Positions 32,486 to 40,299 of a DNA stretch of 64,000 nucleotides are shown here, piece after piece. The DNA comes from Bacillota bacterium (GTDB lineage Bacteria > Bacillota > Clostridia > Christensenellales > SZUA-584), in contig JAEWTL010000077.1 of the NCBI GenBank assembly GCA_023459495.1, forward strand, positions 1 to 64,000, given 5' to 3'. Position 1 is the first letter of the stretch. Each line of letters begins with the position of its first letter. Below the pieces are notes generated by a model. The model worked only from the letters and a program-made list of their open reading frames with translations, made no database searches and was not told where the DNA came from. Position numbers and translations under genes: made by a program.

Positions 32486-32872
32486 TCAGTAAGCCTCTGA
32501 TATCACGACTTCAACGGAATATCCGCTTCCGACTCTGAACTCATCGCGGAGAGTGTTGATCTGCTTCCATCCGTCGTTTTCAATAACCCCAGCTGCCTGC
32601 AAACCATCCAGAATAAACTTTTTTGCAGATGCAATATTGTCTTTATTTCTGCGTTTGTTTTGCTCTGTCCAAATAAATGTAAAGTCCGCACACTTTACTG
32701 GCTTTATCCGCTGCGCTCTGCACTCCCATACAACAATTCCGGTGTATGTGCTTTTTAAGTCATTTGACCTATACCTATCAGAGCGTGCGATGTCGATAAC
32801 CTCGTTGAGCGATGGGAATTTCTCTTTTATGACCAAGCGCTGAACTTGGCCATTTGTATTCGCCTCAATCAC
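32486..32872 (-). CDS. RusA-type Holliday junction resolvase
   Basis: 128 residues starting at GTG 32872, which overlaps the upstream stop. RusA features: FPSLNEVIDIARSDRYRSND, the metal-binding RRNKDNIASAKKFILDGLQ and AGVIENDGWKQI with conserved Asp residues. It cuts four-way junctions in phage recombination intermediates before packaging. Confidence 0.88.
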   Translation of the reverse strand: MIEANTNGQVQRLVIKEKFPSLNEVIDIARSDRYRSNDLKSTYTGIVVWECRAQRIKPVKCADFTFIWTEQNKRRNKDNIASAKKFILDGLQAAGVIENDGWKQINTLRDEFRVGSGYSVEVVISEAY

Positions 32873-33018
32873 TGACAGATCCGCCGCCGCGCCGGCTTGA
32901 CCTCTGTGCCGAACTTGTCCGCCATCGCCTTAGCCTTATCGTACTCGTGGCCATAAAAATACTCGGTGTGGCTGCCGCAGTATACGGAATATCTGATCGT
33001 CCAATCTTCCTGACACAT
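32869..33018 (-). CDS. Small hypothetical protein
   Basis: 49 residues (MCQEDWTIRYSVYCGSHTEY start) with AGAGGAGGGG upstream and four-base overlaps with both neighbours. Basic C-terminus (KPARRRICQ). Resembles the many short proteins beside RusA in phages, function unknown. Confidence 0.65.
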   Translation of the reverse strand: MCQEDWTIRYSVYCGSHTEYFYGHEYDKAKAMADKFGTEVKPARRRICQ

Positions 33019-33236
33019 CACTTCGCCCCTCCTCTGTTTTCAGTAAGCCGCTGCTCCATGCGCATACATGCCGCCTCATGGGCACAGCGGACAACCTTGC
33101 CTCGCAAAGTTTCGAGCGACTGGCCGAGCTGCTTTCCTTCCATCGTCGGCTGCATCTGATCGCATCCCAGGCAATAGAGATTTGGCAGCTCGATGACCGG
33201 GACGGTCGGAACTTTAACTGCATTATCGTTGGACAT
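33018..33236 (-). CDS. Small Cys-containing protein
   Basis: 72 residues from ATG 33236. LYCLGCDQMQ and VRCAHEAACMRMEQ give four Cys plus His, a possible zinc site. No firm family. Confidence 0.68.
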   Translation of the reverse strand: MSNDNAVKVPTVPVIELPNLYCLGCDQMQPTMEGKQLGQSLETLRGKVVRCAHEAACMRMEQRLTENRGGAK

Positions 33237-33528
33237 TGAATCCTCCACCGATAAACTTGTTGATTAACTCTGCTTGAGAGGAAACCATTTCAGTAAGGTT
33301 TGCAATCTGCTGTTTGAGACTCGCGATCTCCATGGTGTCATGCTGCTCGTTCATGGCTTCGAGTTGTGCCTGGACCGCTTTTGATATGTGAGAGGCACGG
33401 TCGATCAGCGAGGCGTTAACAGCATCGCTCTTGCGCGTATAGCCGTACTTCTGCATGATCAGGCGCAGCGCTTTATCGCCTTTTGGTGTGGGCGTTACCC
33501 TGAAAGATGGATTTTTACGGTTTCCCAT
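33223..33528 (-). CDS. Possible ribbon-helix-helix/coiled-coil protein
   Basis: 101 residues. The start NPSFRVTPTPKGDKALRLIM is basic with one strand and helices, as in small DNA-binding proteins. The C-terminal half is a coiled coil (IASLKQQIANLTEMVSSQAE). Could be a phage regulator. Bases 33529-33684 upstream of the next gene contain only a CCCACGCGCGTGGG palindrome (33553-33566). Confidence 0.65.
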   Translation of the reverse strand: MGNRKNPSFRVTPTPKGDKALRLIMQKYGYTRKSDAVNASLIDRASHISKAVQAQLEAMNEQHDTMEIASLKQQIANLTEMVSSQAELINKFIGGGFNVQR

Positions 33529-33684
33529 GTGTATTGCCTCACTTCGTTTATGCTCCCACGCGCGTGGGTGACAATCTGCCGTGTTGTACCGCCGCCCGGC
33601 GTGTATTCCCCTGCCCGCACTCAGTATAGCGGCGCTTATATGGCTTCTGTGGTTTCGCGGTGTTTCTCTGGCGGAACTGAATTA

Positions 33685-34329
33685 TTAGTAATCGTACTCT
33701 TCCCAAGGAATTTCAATAGCATATTCATAGTCGACCATATATGACTTTGTTGCGTTAGCTTGCCTATTGCACCATTCATCAAGATATTTTTGTAGTTCAG
33801 CAATATCCGAATCAGGTATATCGCTGGACGCATCTTCATGAAGATCGTCGCAAGCGTTCTCGATAATACTGCCAGCATCAAATTTGATACTGCTCGCCAC
33901 TGTTCCCCAAACGTAACGCGGACGATCGATGTCAAGCTCCATGCGTCCATCCAAGCTATCGAAGAAATCCTCCCAGCTGAAAAAATACCCGTCGTTGTAA
34001 GTGATATCTTCAGAGCAGAACATGCCCATTGCCACTGCAATCGGATCAGATGCCTTTATCTTTTTGGCTTTTTCCAATCGCTTAGCAAAATCAGTTGCTT
34101 CACGCTTTGCCCTGCATGACGGTTGATTGCAGTATGTATATCCGCGAGCCATTACGGTACCGCACTCAGGGCACACTTTTCGAACGCCACGATAGCAGTC
34201 TGGGCACTGCTCGAGGACCCCAGCTTTCAAAACGCGTCCTATTCCGTCGCAGGTTTCACAAATGACCTCATTCGCAGCCGGCTCATATGCTGATAATTCA
34301 ATCTTCTTTCCCTTTATCGACTCAACCAT
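33685..34329 (-). CDS. Protein with DnaJ-like zinc region
   Basis: 214 residues from ATG 34329 (AGGGGG seven bases upstream). Cys pairs CETCDGIGR, CPDCYRG, CPECGTVMARGYTYCNQPSC look like DnaJ central or zinc-ribbon motifs. The rest is acidic and aromatic (FFSWEDFFDSLDGRMELDID; C-terminal YAIEIPWEEYDY). Cytoplasmic, unknown role. Confidence 0.75.
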   Translation of the reverse strand: MVESIKGKKIELSAYEPAANEVICETCDGIGRVLKAGVLEQCPDCYRGVRKVCPECGTVMARGYTYCNQPSCRAKREATDFAKRLEKAKKIKASDPIAVAMGMFCSEDITYNDGYFFSWEDFFDSLDGRMELDIDRPRYVWGTVASSIKFDAGSIIENACDDLHEDASSDIPDSDIAELQKYLDEWCNRQANATKSYMVDYEYAIEIPWEEYDY

Positions 34330-34430
34330 GACCATACCCCCTGATAGACATTTGTTTCGCGGTCTTGGGCGCTCCCAGCTTCCCCCTGTAAAGCGCCCTG
34401 CCGCTATCTCCCCCTACATCGGCTGCGAGC

Positions 34431-34505
34431 CTATTTCTTAAATGCCAGGATCAGCACGGCCATTACGCCGCCAATTACTATTGTCCAGAACAACCAATCC
34501 GGCAT
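34431..34505 (-). CDS. 24-residue membrane micropeptide
   Basis: MPDWLFWTIVIGGVMAVLIL ending AFKK: one transmembrane helix and a Lys-rich end. AAGGAGG lies seven bases before the ATG. Second such peptide in the early region. Bases 34506-34700 hold no gene I can support. Confidence 0.6.
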   Translation of the reverse strand: MPDWLFWTIVIGGVMAVLILAFKK

Positions 34506-34700
34506 GACAACCTCCTTGGTTTGCAGCGGCCCCGGGAATGGCCTGCGGCCTGTCGGACACTTGGCATCCAGGCGCCGCTGCTCGTACGGTTCTCGCGGTG
34601 GTGCACTCTCACCGCTTCACTCATCAAGGTTTTGGTGGACCTTCTTTCGCGATAGGCCCAATGCGACAGGGCATATGTCCTGCAACCGTGCGTGCTATGC

Positions 34701-34776
34701 TGGAGCCGATGGAAGGATTCGAACCTTCGCCCTGCTGATTACAACTCAACCGCTCTACCTGCTGAGCTACACCGGC
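34701..34776 (-). tRNA. tRNA-Thr (UGU), prophage-encoded
   Basis: A 76-nt cloverleaf: acceptor GCCGGTG pairs with CATCGGC, D stem GCTC/GAGC, anticodon stem GTTGA/TCAGC with loop GTTGTAA (anticodon TGT, reads ACA), T arm GAAGG-TTCGAAT-CCTTC, and encoded CCA. It may supplement host tRNA during lytic growth. A GC-rich 8-bp stem (34782-34809) lies just upstream on the same strand. Confidence 0.95.
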
Positions 34777-34826
34777 ATGCCGCGCCCGGCCCGTGTTGGT
34801 ACCGGGCGCTCCCTCAAATTTACGCT

Positions 34827-35063
34827 CTATGCCGACTGATGAGCGCGGGGCTCATCGCCCATACGGCTTAGCCGGCCGCTGCATTGAGCGTCAGTCCGAT
34901 GCGCTTCTGCACCGCGCGTACACTTATCGCGCATGTCTGAGGGATCTCCGGGATGATTGACCACATCATCGTGTGAAGGCATCACCTCCCGTTTTGTATC
35001 ACAATCGCAGCGCTCGCCTGGATCCAGCATGGCGCCGCAATCTGGGCACTGGTAGTTATACAT
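34827..35063 (-). CDS. Small zinc-ribbon protein
   Basis: 78 residues. MYNYQCPDCGAMLDPGERCD is a short zinc knuckle. The remainder is hydrophilic and probably disordered. Its start overlaps the next upstream gene. Confidence 0.68.
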   Translation of the reverse strand: MYNYQCPDCGAMLDPGERCDCDTKREVMPSHDDVVNHPGDPSDMRDKCTRGAEAHRTDAQCSGRLSRMGDEPRAHQSA

Positions 35064-35439
35064 TGTGTTCCCTCACCACTCTTGTAAGGCTTTCCGACGC
35101 TTCCTTGAACGTCCGATATGGCTCTGGCCGCCTGTGGAGGATATGTTCGGTATCGATAACCGCTCCGTACTTGAGTTCGTCGTAGTGTCCGCAGATATGC
35201 GCATGCGCGACGCGCATAAAGTCATCTTCCCATCTGTCTGCATAGAACTGCGACTTTGTATCGGAGAGCCTTACGAGTATGATGTTATGCCTGCCCGGAT
35301 GCCGATCCGACCAGATGCGAGCCTGCACATCGGCACGAGACTCTTCATCCGATGTTTCGAGTGCGCCCATCATGCGTATAGCGAGTACGGGCTGGAGCTG
35401 GCCTGCTCCCAGCACCCAAAACAACTTTTGCTGAAACAT
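35056..35439 (-). CDS. Hypothetical phage protein
   Basis: 127 residues with GGAGGG eight bases before ATG. Contains ARIWSDRHPGRHNIILVRLS and a His-rich AHAHICGHYDEL, possibly metal binding. Overlaps the membrane-protein gene by 95 bases in another frame, a large overlap, so one of the two starts may be wrong. Confidence 0.68.
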   Translation of the reverse strand: MFQQKLFWVLGAGQLQPVLAIRMMGALETSDEESRADVQARIWSDRHPGRHNIILVRLSDTKSQFYADRWEDDFMRVAHAHICGHYDELKYGAVIDTEHILHRRPEPYRTFKEASESLTRVVREHNV

Positions 35440-35533
35440 GCTTGTCCCTCCGTTTCATAATGGCGATACCGCCGACGATAATAAGGAAAGTCGCCAAGAC
35501 AACGATCATTACTGCAATAAGGTCAATCCACAT
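35345..35533 (-). CDS. Small membrane protein
   Basis: 62 residues. One N-terminal transmembrane helix (LIAVMIVVLATFLIIVGGIA) followed by a basic cytoplasmic tail (KRRDKH ... TRYTHDGRTR). GAGG eight bases upstream. Overlaps the following gene. Unknown function. Confidence 0.6.
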   Translation of the reverse strand: MWIDLIAVMIVVLATFLIIVGGIAIMKRRDKHVSAKVVLGAGSRPAPARTRYTHDGRTRNIG

Positions 35534-35566
35534 CTTTTGTACCTCGCATCCTATCTAATCGACCGA

Positions 35567-36160
35567 TTACTCAAACTCCTGCTCTTTAATGCCTATCTGT
35601 TTGCTAAAGTATGAGTACTCCTCTTTAAACTTGATCTCTGCCCATTGCCACGGCCACAGTGTAACCTCAATCCGAATAGCGTTGTCGACCGGACGCGCCC
35701 AGGAAGCTTTCGATAACAGCGTGACAGCCTCGATATTGAGAATGTCATCGTCAATGGTCTTGACCAGATGCGCTATATCTTTGCGCTCTGACGAAGCAAG
35801 AGGTGTAAGACCAAACGCTTCGAATATCTTCCACTGGAGGTCATGCTCGATCTGTGCATACCCCGTGAGCTCTCCTTTGATCGGTCGCGGGATGTCGCAG
35901 ATGTATGCTTCTGCTGCATCGTGGAGCAGTGCGTACATGGCTACCAGAGGACCGTGTCCACGGAGCATTGCGAGGTATGAGCAATAAATACTGTGCTGAG
36001 CAACGCTGTAGTGATAGCGTGCATGGCCGTTGTACCTGCAGATCAGGCTCAGCGCATGCGCGATGTCATTGATGCTGATTTCTTCTGGGCGCGGGTCAAG
36101 CGGGTAAAAAGGTATTCCGGTGCAAGTCTCGATCCAGCAGGATCCTCTTTCGTTCTCCAT
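35567..36160 (-). CDS. HD-domain nucleotide phosphohydrolase
   Basis: 197 residues. HD signature: H in YHYSVAQHSIYCS (about 55) and HD in LLHDAAEAYICDIPRPIKGE (about 79), with a later Asp (KTIDDDILNIE). Resembles YfbR/YfdR-type 5'-deoxynucleotidases found in phages. Likely shapes nucleotide pools during infection. AGGAGATAG precedes the ATG. Confidence 0.82.
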   Translation of the reverse strand: MENERGSCWIETCTGIPFYPLDPRPEEISINDIAHALSLICRYNGHARYHYSVAQHSIYCSYLAMLRGHGPLVAMYALLHDAAEAYICDIPRPIKGELTGYAQIEHDLQWKIFEAFGLTPLASSERKDIAHLVKTIDDDILNIEAVTLLSKASWARPVDNAIRIEVTLWPWQWAEIKFKEEYSYFSKQIGIKEQEFE

Positions 36161-36169
36161 AACTATCTC

Positions 36170-36361
36170 CTATTGAAGTGTGGCGCTGCCGGTAGGCCCA
36201 ACGGCCGCAAATGCGAGCATAGCGTTGCTGGCGATCCGGTCAAGAATAGCCTGCACTTCATCGGGTGTGCGGTCTTTGCAGTAGTCGTCACAGATCTGTA
36301 CGTGGGTATTGCCGAGCATGAAATCCCGGACAACATGGCCTTCTGAAACTGGCTTTTCCAT
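36170..36361 (-). CDS. Small hypothetical protein
   Basis: 63 residues. GNTHVQICDDYCKDRTPDEV then QAILDRIASNAM: a short strand and helices with two Cys. TAGGAGGTGCGG precedes the ATG. Similar short proteins are frequent near phage Cro genes. Function unknown. Confidence 0.7.
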   Translation of the reverse strand: MEKPVSEGHVVRDFMLGNTHVQICDDYCKDRTPDEVQAILDRIASNAMLAFAAVGPTGSATLQ

Positions 36362-36416
36362 ACCGCACCTCCTAACTGATGTATATTCTGTCGACTGACG
36401 TTAGTTGCCGCCTCTT

Positions 36417-36926
36417 CTACTCCGCATCCGTTTCCAGCGCGCACAGCACGATGGCCAGCTCGGTCATGAGCTCCCGTATATTTGTTGTGATACGGTCCCG
36501 CCGCTCTGTTTCGTCCGGCGTGATCTTTCCGTCCCGAGCAATATCAATAAGGTCCCGCTGGTCCTCCACAACGTCCTGCAGCTCCTTGATGGTGCTGAGC
36601 GCTGACTCCGCAAGCCCTTTGTCGCGGATCGGCTGGAAGTACTGGCGGAACAGCTCGTTTTCGTTCTCCATATGCTGAAAGGCTAGTATCGGAGCAGCGC
36701 CGCAACGGATCATCTCAATCACCTTGCAATTCGGTGGCAGCACGTGCCCGGCTTCCCACTCCTGCACGGCCCGCGTGGACATGCCTACCATTTCCGCCCA
36801 AGCTTCCTGCGAATACGGCCCTCTGGCCTTGCGATAGTAGCCGTTCGGGTCCTTGTTGACGTATTGCTGGCGAACAGCCACAATTCGGCTGCGTGTTTCC
36901 TTTGAAAATCCGACGTTGATAGACAT
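36417..36926 (-). CDS. XRE-family regulator
   Basis: 169 residues. The helix-turn-helix lies at about 38-62 (YSQEAWAEMVGMSTRAVQEW), then a helical C-terminal domain (IKELQDVVEDQRDLIDIARD). Second early regulator after the Cro-like protein. Likely controls early promoters. GCGGAGGG lies upstream of ATG. Confidence 0.82.
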   Translation of the reverse strand: MSINVGFSKETRSRIVAVRQQYVNKDPNGYYRKARGPYSQEAWAEMVGMSTRAVQEWEAGHVLPPNCKVIEMIRCGAAPILAFQHMENENELFRQYFQPIRDKGLAESALSTIKELQDVVEDQRDLIDIARDGKITPDETERRDRITTNIRELMTELAIVLCALETDAE

Positions 36927-36995
36927 GGTTAATAGCCCTCCGCATAGTTACAATTGCAGTAAGATCAAACGTTGAGGTATTGAACAATGAAGCTG

Positions 36996-37211
36996 TTATT
37001 CGGAACCGTAGAACCTTCTCAGCGTGTCGGCCTTGCTCCAGCCGATCGCCTCGCCGATACAGAGCGCGAGCGGAACGCGCGGATTGCGGATGCCATTCTC
37101 GATCTTCTGTATACACGACTCGCTCACCTTTGTTTTTCTGGCAAGCGCGCCGCATGTCGGATATCCGCTCTCAACTCTGGCTATAGTTAGCCATTCCCGC
37201 CGCTGCACCAT
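36996..37211 (-). CDS. Cro-like XRE regulator
   Basis: 71 residues, nearly all one XRE domain (LTIARVESGYPTCGALARKT, VSESCIQKIENGIRNPRVPL). It is the first gene of the lytic transcript and is divergent from the repressor, as Cro usually is. GGGGGAGAT precedes the ATG. Confidence 0.85.
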   Translation of the reverse strand: MVQRREWLTIARVESGYPTCGALARKTKVSESCIQKIENGIRNPRVPLALCIGEAIGWSKADTLRRFYGSE

Positions 37212-37251
37212 ATCTCCCCCGTGTAAATCATTGCCTTATTAGATTAGAGGT

Positions 37252-37279
37252 GGTATACTTTAGACAGCATGTCCGGCAA
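37252..37279 (-). promoter_or_regulatory. Early lytic (PR-type) promoter
   Basis: On the minus strand TTGCCG (37274-37279), a 16-bp spacer and TATACC (37252-37257). The -35 lies within one arm of the 18-bp inverted repeat (37264-37281). Confidence 0.6.
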
Positions 37280-37371
37280 TCTTGAATAATTGCTGGGTAT
37301 TGGGATTATGGACTGCCCGTATGCTTTTCTGGCGATGTTCCGCCGCCCTGCGGGATCGCCGGACATACTGT
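37264..37371. repeat. 18-bp inverted repeat pair in lysogeny switch
   Basis: ACAGCATGTCCGGCAATC (37264-37281) and the complement of 37354-37371 (ACAGTATGTCCGGCGATC) match at 16 of 18 positions, with 72 bp between. One arm covers the lytic -35. They look like operator sites for a repressor or Cro, and could also loop. Confidence 0.75.
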
Positions 37372-37385
37372 CCTGTTGTCTGTAG

Positions 37386-37436
37386 TATAATTCCGATATT
37401 TCAGAATGTCAACTATTAATTCTGATATTTCTGAAT
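37386..37436 (+). promoter_or_regulatory. Repressor promoter with two 18-bp operators
   Basis: TATAAT at 37386-37391 is the likely repressor -10; I cannot assign a clear -35. Two copies of a near-palindrome lie downstream: ATTCCGATATTTCAGAAT (37390-37407) and ATTCTGATATTTCTGAAT (37419-37436), 29 bp centre to centre. They suit repressor autoregulation and differ in sequence from the 37264/37354 pair. Confidence 0.7.
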
Positions 37437-37454
37437 TTCGTTAAAGGATGAATT

Positions 37455-38300
37455 ATGAGTACTGCTGAAATCCTTGTTGACCGTATTCAGAGACTGGCAG
37501 ATGAAAATGGAATAACGATTAACACTCTCTTAAAGGATTGCGGTATTAATAAGAGTTTGCTGTCGGACTTGAAAAGCAAGGGCTCTATTCCTTCAGCTGA
37601 TAAACTTAGCAAGATTGCAGATTATCTTGACGTCTCCACGGACTACCTTCTTGGCCGCACTGACGCTCGTCGATATAGCGATGATCCAATGCCGGCCTAC
37701 AAAAGTCCATCTGCAATTCATTACTACTCGCTTCAGCTTCGGATTAACCTTCAATTGTATGCGTCCACCAATAATAAAAGCTTGGACAAAGCGCTGGAGC
37801 GGTGTGGCCTTGAGAGGTTTGTTGACATTGATGACTATAATATGAAATCCAGTGAAGCCCTGTCGATTTCCATTGAAGAGTTACAAACGCTGGCCGATTA
37901 TTTTAATCAACCCTTAGATCTGCTGCTTCAATTTTCATGGGATCATAACTCTGGTTTTGATTCTAAGCCTTCCAATGAGAGCTCAGTGCTTCAAACGCGG
38001 TTGAAAGAAATCCGAAAAGCTTGCGACTTTACCCAGCAGCAAGTCGCCGACCATTTTAATATTGACCAATCCACCTATGCAGGTTATGAGTCAGGCAAAA
38101 GTGTACCATCCCCGGAGCGCCTGGCTGCTCTCGCTGACTATTTTGACGTTTCTGTTGATTACCTTCTCGGACGAACCGAAGTGCGCCGATATGGAGAGAT
38201 AGCCGCCGCCAGTTCTGATACCGGATATGATTTGCCGCCGGAAGCTTTGGAGGAGCTTGCTCAATACAGAGAGTTCTTACGGCAGAAATATAAAAAATAG
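37455..38300 (+). CDS. Lysogeny repressor with tandem XRE domains
   Basis: 281 residues. N-terminal XRE domain about 8-70, ending SADKLSKIADYLDVSTDYLL then GRTDARRY. C-terminal XRE domain about 178-240 (TRLKEIRKACDFTQQQVADH), ending with the sister motif LAALADYFDVSVDYLLGRTE. Between them, about 85-160 looks like a third, degenerate copy (SIEELQTLADYFNQPLDLLL). There is no S24 autocleavage domain, so induction probably uses the ImmA/IrrE protease encoded at 41.2 kb. AAAGGATG lies before ATG. Confidence 0.88.
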   Translation: MSTAEILVDRIQRLADENGITINTLLKDCGINKSLLSDLKSKGSIPSADKLSKIADYLDVSTDYLLGRTDARRYSDDPMPAYKSPSAIHYYSLQLRINLQLYASTNNKSLDKALERCGLERFVDIDDYNMKSSEALSISIEELQTLADYFNQPLDLLLQFSWDHNSGFDSKPSNESSVLQTRLKEIRKACDFTQQQVADHFNIDQSTYAGYESGKSVPSPERLAALADYFDVSVDYLLGRTEVRRYGEIAAASSDTGYDLPPEALEELAQYREFLRQKYKK

Positions 38301-38325
38301 GCCGAGTAGAAATTGGGGTAAAACA

Positions 38326-39114
38326 ATGAAAAAGGTACTAGTTCTGCTTCTTTGCTTATGCTTCACTTTATTAATTACAGCATGCAGTAACGCTGACTTA
38401 ATTCAATCCAACACGCCAACAGTATCGCCTGAGCAATCAATTTTAGAGTCAACAATACCGACCGAAAAGCCCGGGCCTAGTTTAACGGCAAACCCAACAG
38501 AAGGCCCAACTATTGCATTCCAAACACCATCCTCGGCCAGTCAGAGTATTGTTTCAAATGAATCTGCTATAACACCAACCGATACCGCTACCCAGGCTGC
38601 AGGAGCTGCTGTATCCCAGGCACCCTCCCCCGCCAGTCCCGCAAATCCCACAAGTTCTGCAAGTCAGAGCAATGTTTCAAACGTAACTGTAAGTCAAGCC
38701 AACGCGCTGTCTTCAGCAAAAAGTTATTTAGGTGTTTCAGCTTTCTCATACCTGGGCCTGATTGATCAACTTGAATATGAGAACTACTCTCATGAAGATG
38801 CGGTTTATGCAGCAGATCATTGCGGCGCTGATTGGAACCAGCAAGCCTTAAAGCTGGCAAAGCAATATTTAGGCGTTTCAGCCTTCTCATATCAAGGGCT
38901 ATTTGATCAATTGAAATACGAAAAATTTACAGAGGCGCAAGCCAAATATGGTGTGGACAATTGTGGAGCCGACTGGAATGAACAAGCCGCCAAGTCAGCA
39001 CGAAGCTATTTGAGCATTTCGTCGTTTTCTCATGACGAGCTAATTAGTCAGTTAGAATACGAGGGCTTTACTCATAGTCAGGCGGTATTCGGCGTAGAAG
39101 CAAATGGGCTATAG
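38326..39114 (+). CDS. Ltp-type lipoprotein, likely superinfection exclusion
   Basis: 262 residues from ATG 38326. Lipoprotein signal with lipobox LITAC (Cys at about 21), a Ser/Thr/Pro-rich spacer (about 25-120), then three repeats of about 47 residues (AKSYLGVSAFSYLGLIDQLE; AKQYLGVSAFSYQGLFDQLK; ARSYLSISSFSHDELISQLE), each closing with a Cys-Gly-Ala-Asp-Trp-type turn. These are Lipoprotein_Ltp domains. In phage TP-J34 of Streptococcus, Ltp is a lysogen-expressed lipoprotein that blocks DNA injection by related phages. Position directly after the repressor fits that role. Confidence 0.88.
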   Translation: MKKVLVLLLCLCFTLLITACSNADLIQSNTPTVSPEQSILESTIPTEKPGPSLTANPTEGPTIAFQTPSSASQSIVSNESAITPTDTATQAAGAAVSQAPSPASPANPTSSASQSNVSNVTVSQANALSSAKSYLGVSAFSYLGLIDQLEYENYSHEDAVYAADHCGADWNQQALKLAKQYLGVSAFSYQGLFDQLKYEKFTEAQAKYGVDNCGADWNEQAAKSARSYLSISSFSHDELISQLEYEGFTHSQAVFGVEANGL

Positions 39115-39147
39115 TTCAAAAGCACTATTTGAAATAAGGGGGTTCAT

Positions 39148-39456
39148 ATGTCCACTATTATGACAGCCATCGCTAAGAAGTACACGGTTAGGGCAAAAAT
39201 CACAAAGGAACGGTACGACGACGCCGTAAAAACTCTGCCACCAGATGAGCTAAGCAAACGCTTTGAGACAGACTACGATACTTATACGGAGATCTTTCCT
39301 ACACCAACAGACCCCGCGGAGTTAAGTGTCGTCCTTCTTGATGAACTCATTGATGAACAGAAAAAGGCCACATATAGGTTGGGTATAATAGTGGGAATTA
39401 TGATAGCATGCCTGACCATCAGTGCAATTGCGGCGATTATTATAATAAGGTTATAA
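39148..39456 (+). CDS. Tail-anchored membrane protein
   Basis: 102 residues. Hydrophilic, charged N-terminal domain (ITKERYDDAVKTLPPDELSK) and one C-terminal transmembrane helix (LGIIVGIMIACLTISAIAAI). GGGGG lies before ATG. Part of the rightward accessory cluster after the repressor. No recognised family. Confidence 0.72.
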   Translation: MSTIMTAIAKKYTVRAKITKERYDDAVKTLPPDELSKRFETDYDTYTEIFPTPTDPAELSVVLLDELIDEQKKATYRLGIIVGIMIACLTISAIAAIIIIRL

Positions 39457-39474
39457 GCGATAAGTTTGGATATC

Positions 39475-39545
39475 CGATATGGTTTGCTGCCGGAGGCTCT
39501 GGAAGAGTTTGCTCAATACAGAGAATTTTACGGCAGTAAGAAGGA
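39475..39545 (+). pseudogene. Relic of a second repressor gene 3' end
   Basis: Bases 39475-39536 repeat 38223-38285, the last 20 codons of the repressor gene (DLPPEALEELAQYREF region), with about 10 differences and a one-base deletion. No upstream half is present. It marks either a lost repressor-like gene or the scar of an insertion of the lipoprotein and membrane-protein genes between two copies. Confidence 0.82.
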
Positions 39546-39572
39546 ACATATTAAGAAAGGGCACGGTGAATT

Positions 39573-40259
39573 ATGAGCTTATCAAAAGTGACACCCACGC
39601 TTGAGAGCAACAGTATGAATATTGATCCGCAAAAGGCAAATACCTGTCCCATATGCAAGCGTGGTATTAGCCCCAAAATAGTTTATTTAATTAGAAATAG
39701 CAATCTTTATGGCAGCAATGACCAATCTCGCTTCTCCATCGTATTCGGATGCCCGTATTGCTACAAATTGTTCCTTGCAACGGGAACTCTGAATACATCC
39801 AGAACCACCATTGATATTGATTCAAACTCACTATCTCCAAATATTCCTGAAGAAGCTACGTTTGATGAAAGGTTATCAGAAGTCTCAAACTCATTTATCG
39901 AAATATATAACCAAGCTCTTGCTGCCGAAGCTTATGGCCTAACCCAGATCGCCGGTATGGGATTCAGGAAATCGCTCGAGTTTCTCATCAAGGACTATGC
40001 GGTCTTCCTTGATCCAGCTCAGGATCAGCAAATTAAGTCTATGCAATTGTCGCCTTGTATAAGCCGATATATTGATCATCCGAAGATTAAGGCAACCGCC
40101 ACTGCAGCCGCTTGGCTGGGTAACGACGAGACGCATTATATGCGAAAATGGATTGATAAAGATATTAACGACCTTAAGGATTTTATTCAAGCTTGTGTGT
40201 TTTGGATTCTCGCAGATTTTATGTCAGGCGAAGCACAACAGATGATCGACAGCCGGTAG
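39573..40259 (+). CDS. DUF4145 protein with N-terminal zinc ribbon
   Basis: 228 residues. Zinc ribbon CPICKRG ... GCPYCYKLF (about 25-63), then a DUF4145 helical domain (about 95-215: ALAAEAYGLTQIAGMGFRKS, LEFLIKDYAVFLD, then ETHYMRKWIDKDINDLKDFI). DUF4145 is often found in or near restriction and other anti-phage proteins but its biochemical role is not settled. In the lysogenic cluster it may contribute to exclusion of other phages. Confidence 0.8.
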   Translation: MSLSKVTPTLESNSMNIDPQKANTCPICKRGISPKIVYLIRNSNLYGSNDQSRFSIVFGCPYCYKLFLATGTLNTSRTTIDIDSNSLSPNIPEEATFDERLSEVSNSFIEIYNQALAAEAYGLTQIAGMGFRKSLEFLIKDYAVFLDPAQDQQIKSMQLSPCISRYIDHPKIKATATAAAWLGNDETHYMRKWIDKDINDLKDFIQACVFWILADFMSGEAQQMIDSR

Positions 40260-40299
40260 TAAATATGTATGTTAAAAGATGAGTTAAGAGGTTCGTCAT

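Noticed and set aside
34782..34809. GC-rich 8-bp hairpin upstream of tRNA-Thr
   Set aside because: No T-run on either side, so not a clear terminator. It may only be tRNA precursor structure.
34504..34839. Plus-strand frame of 111 codons over the tRNA
   Set aside because: Runs through the antisense strand of tRNA-Thr; no ribosome site.
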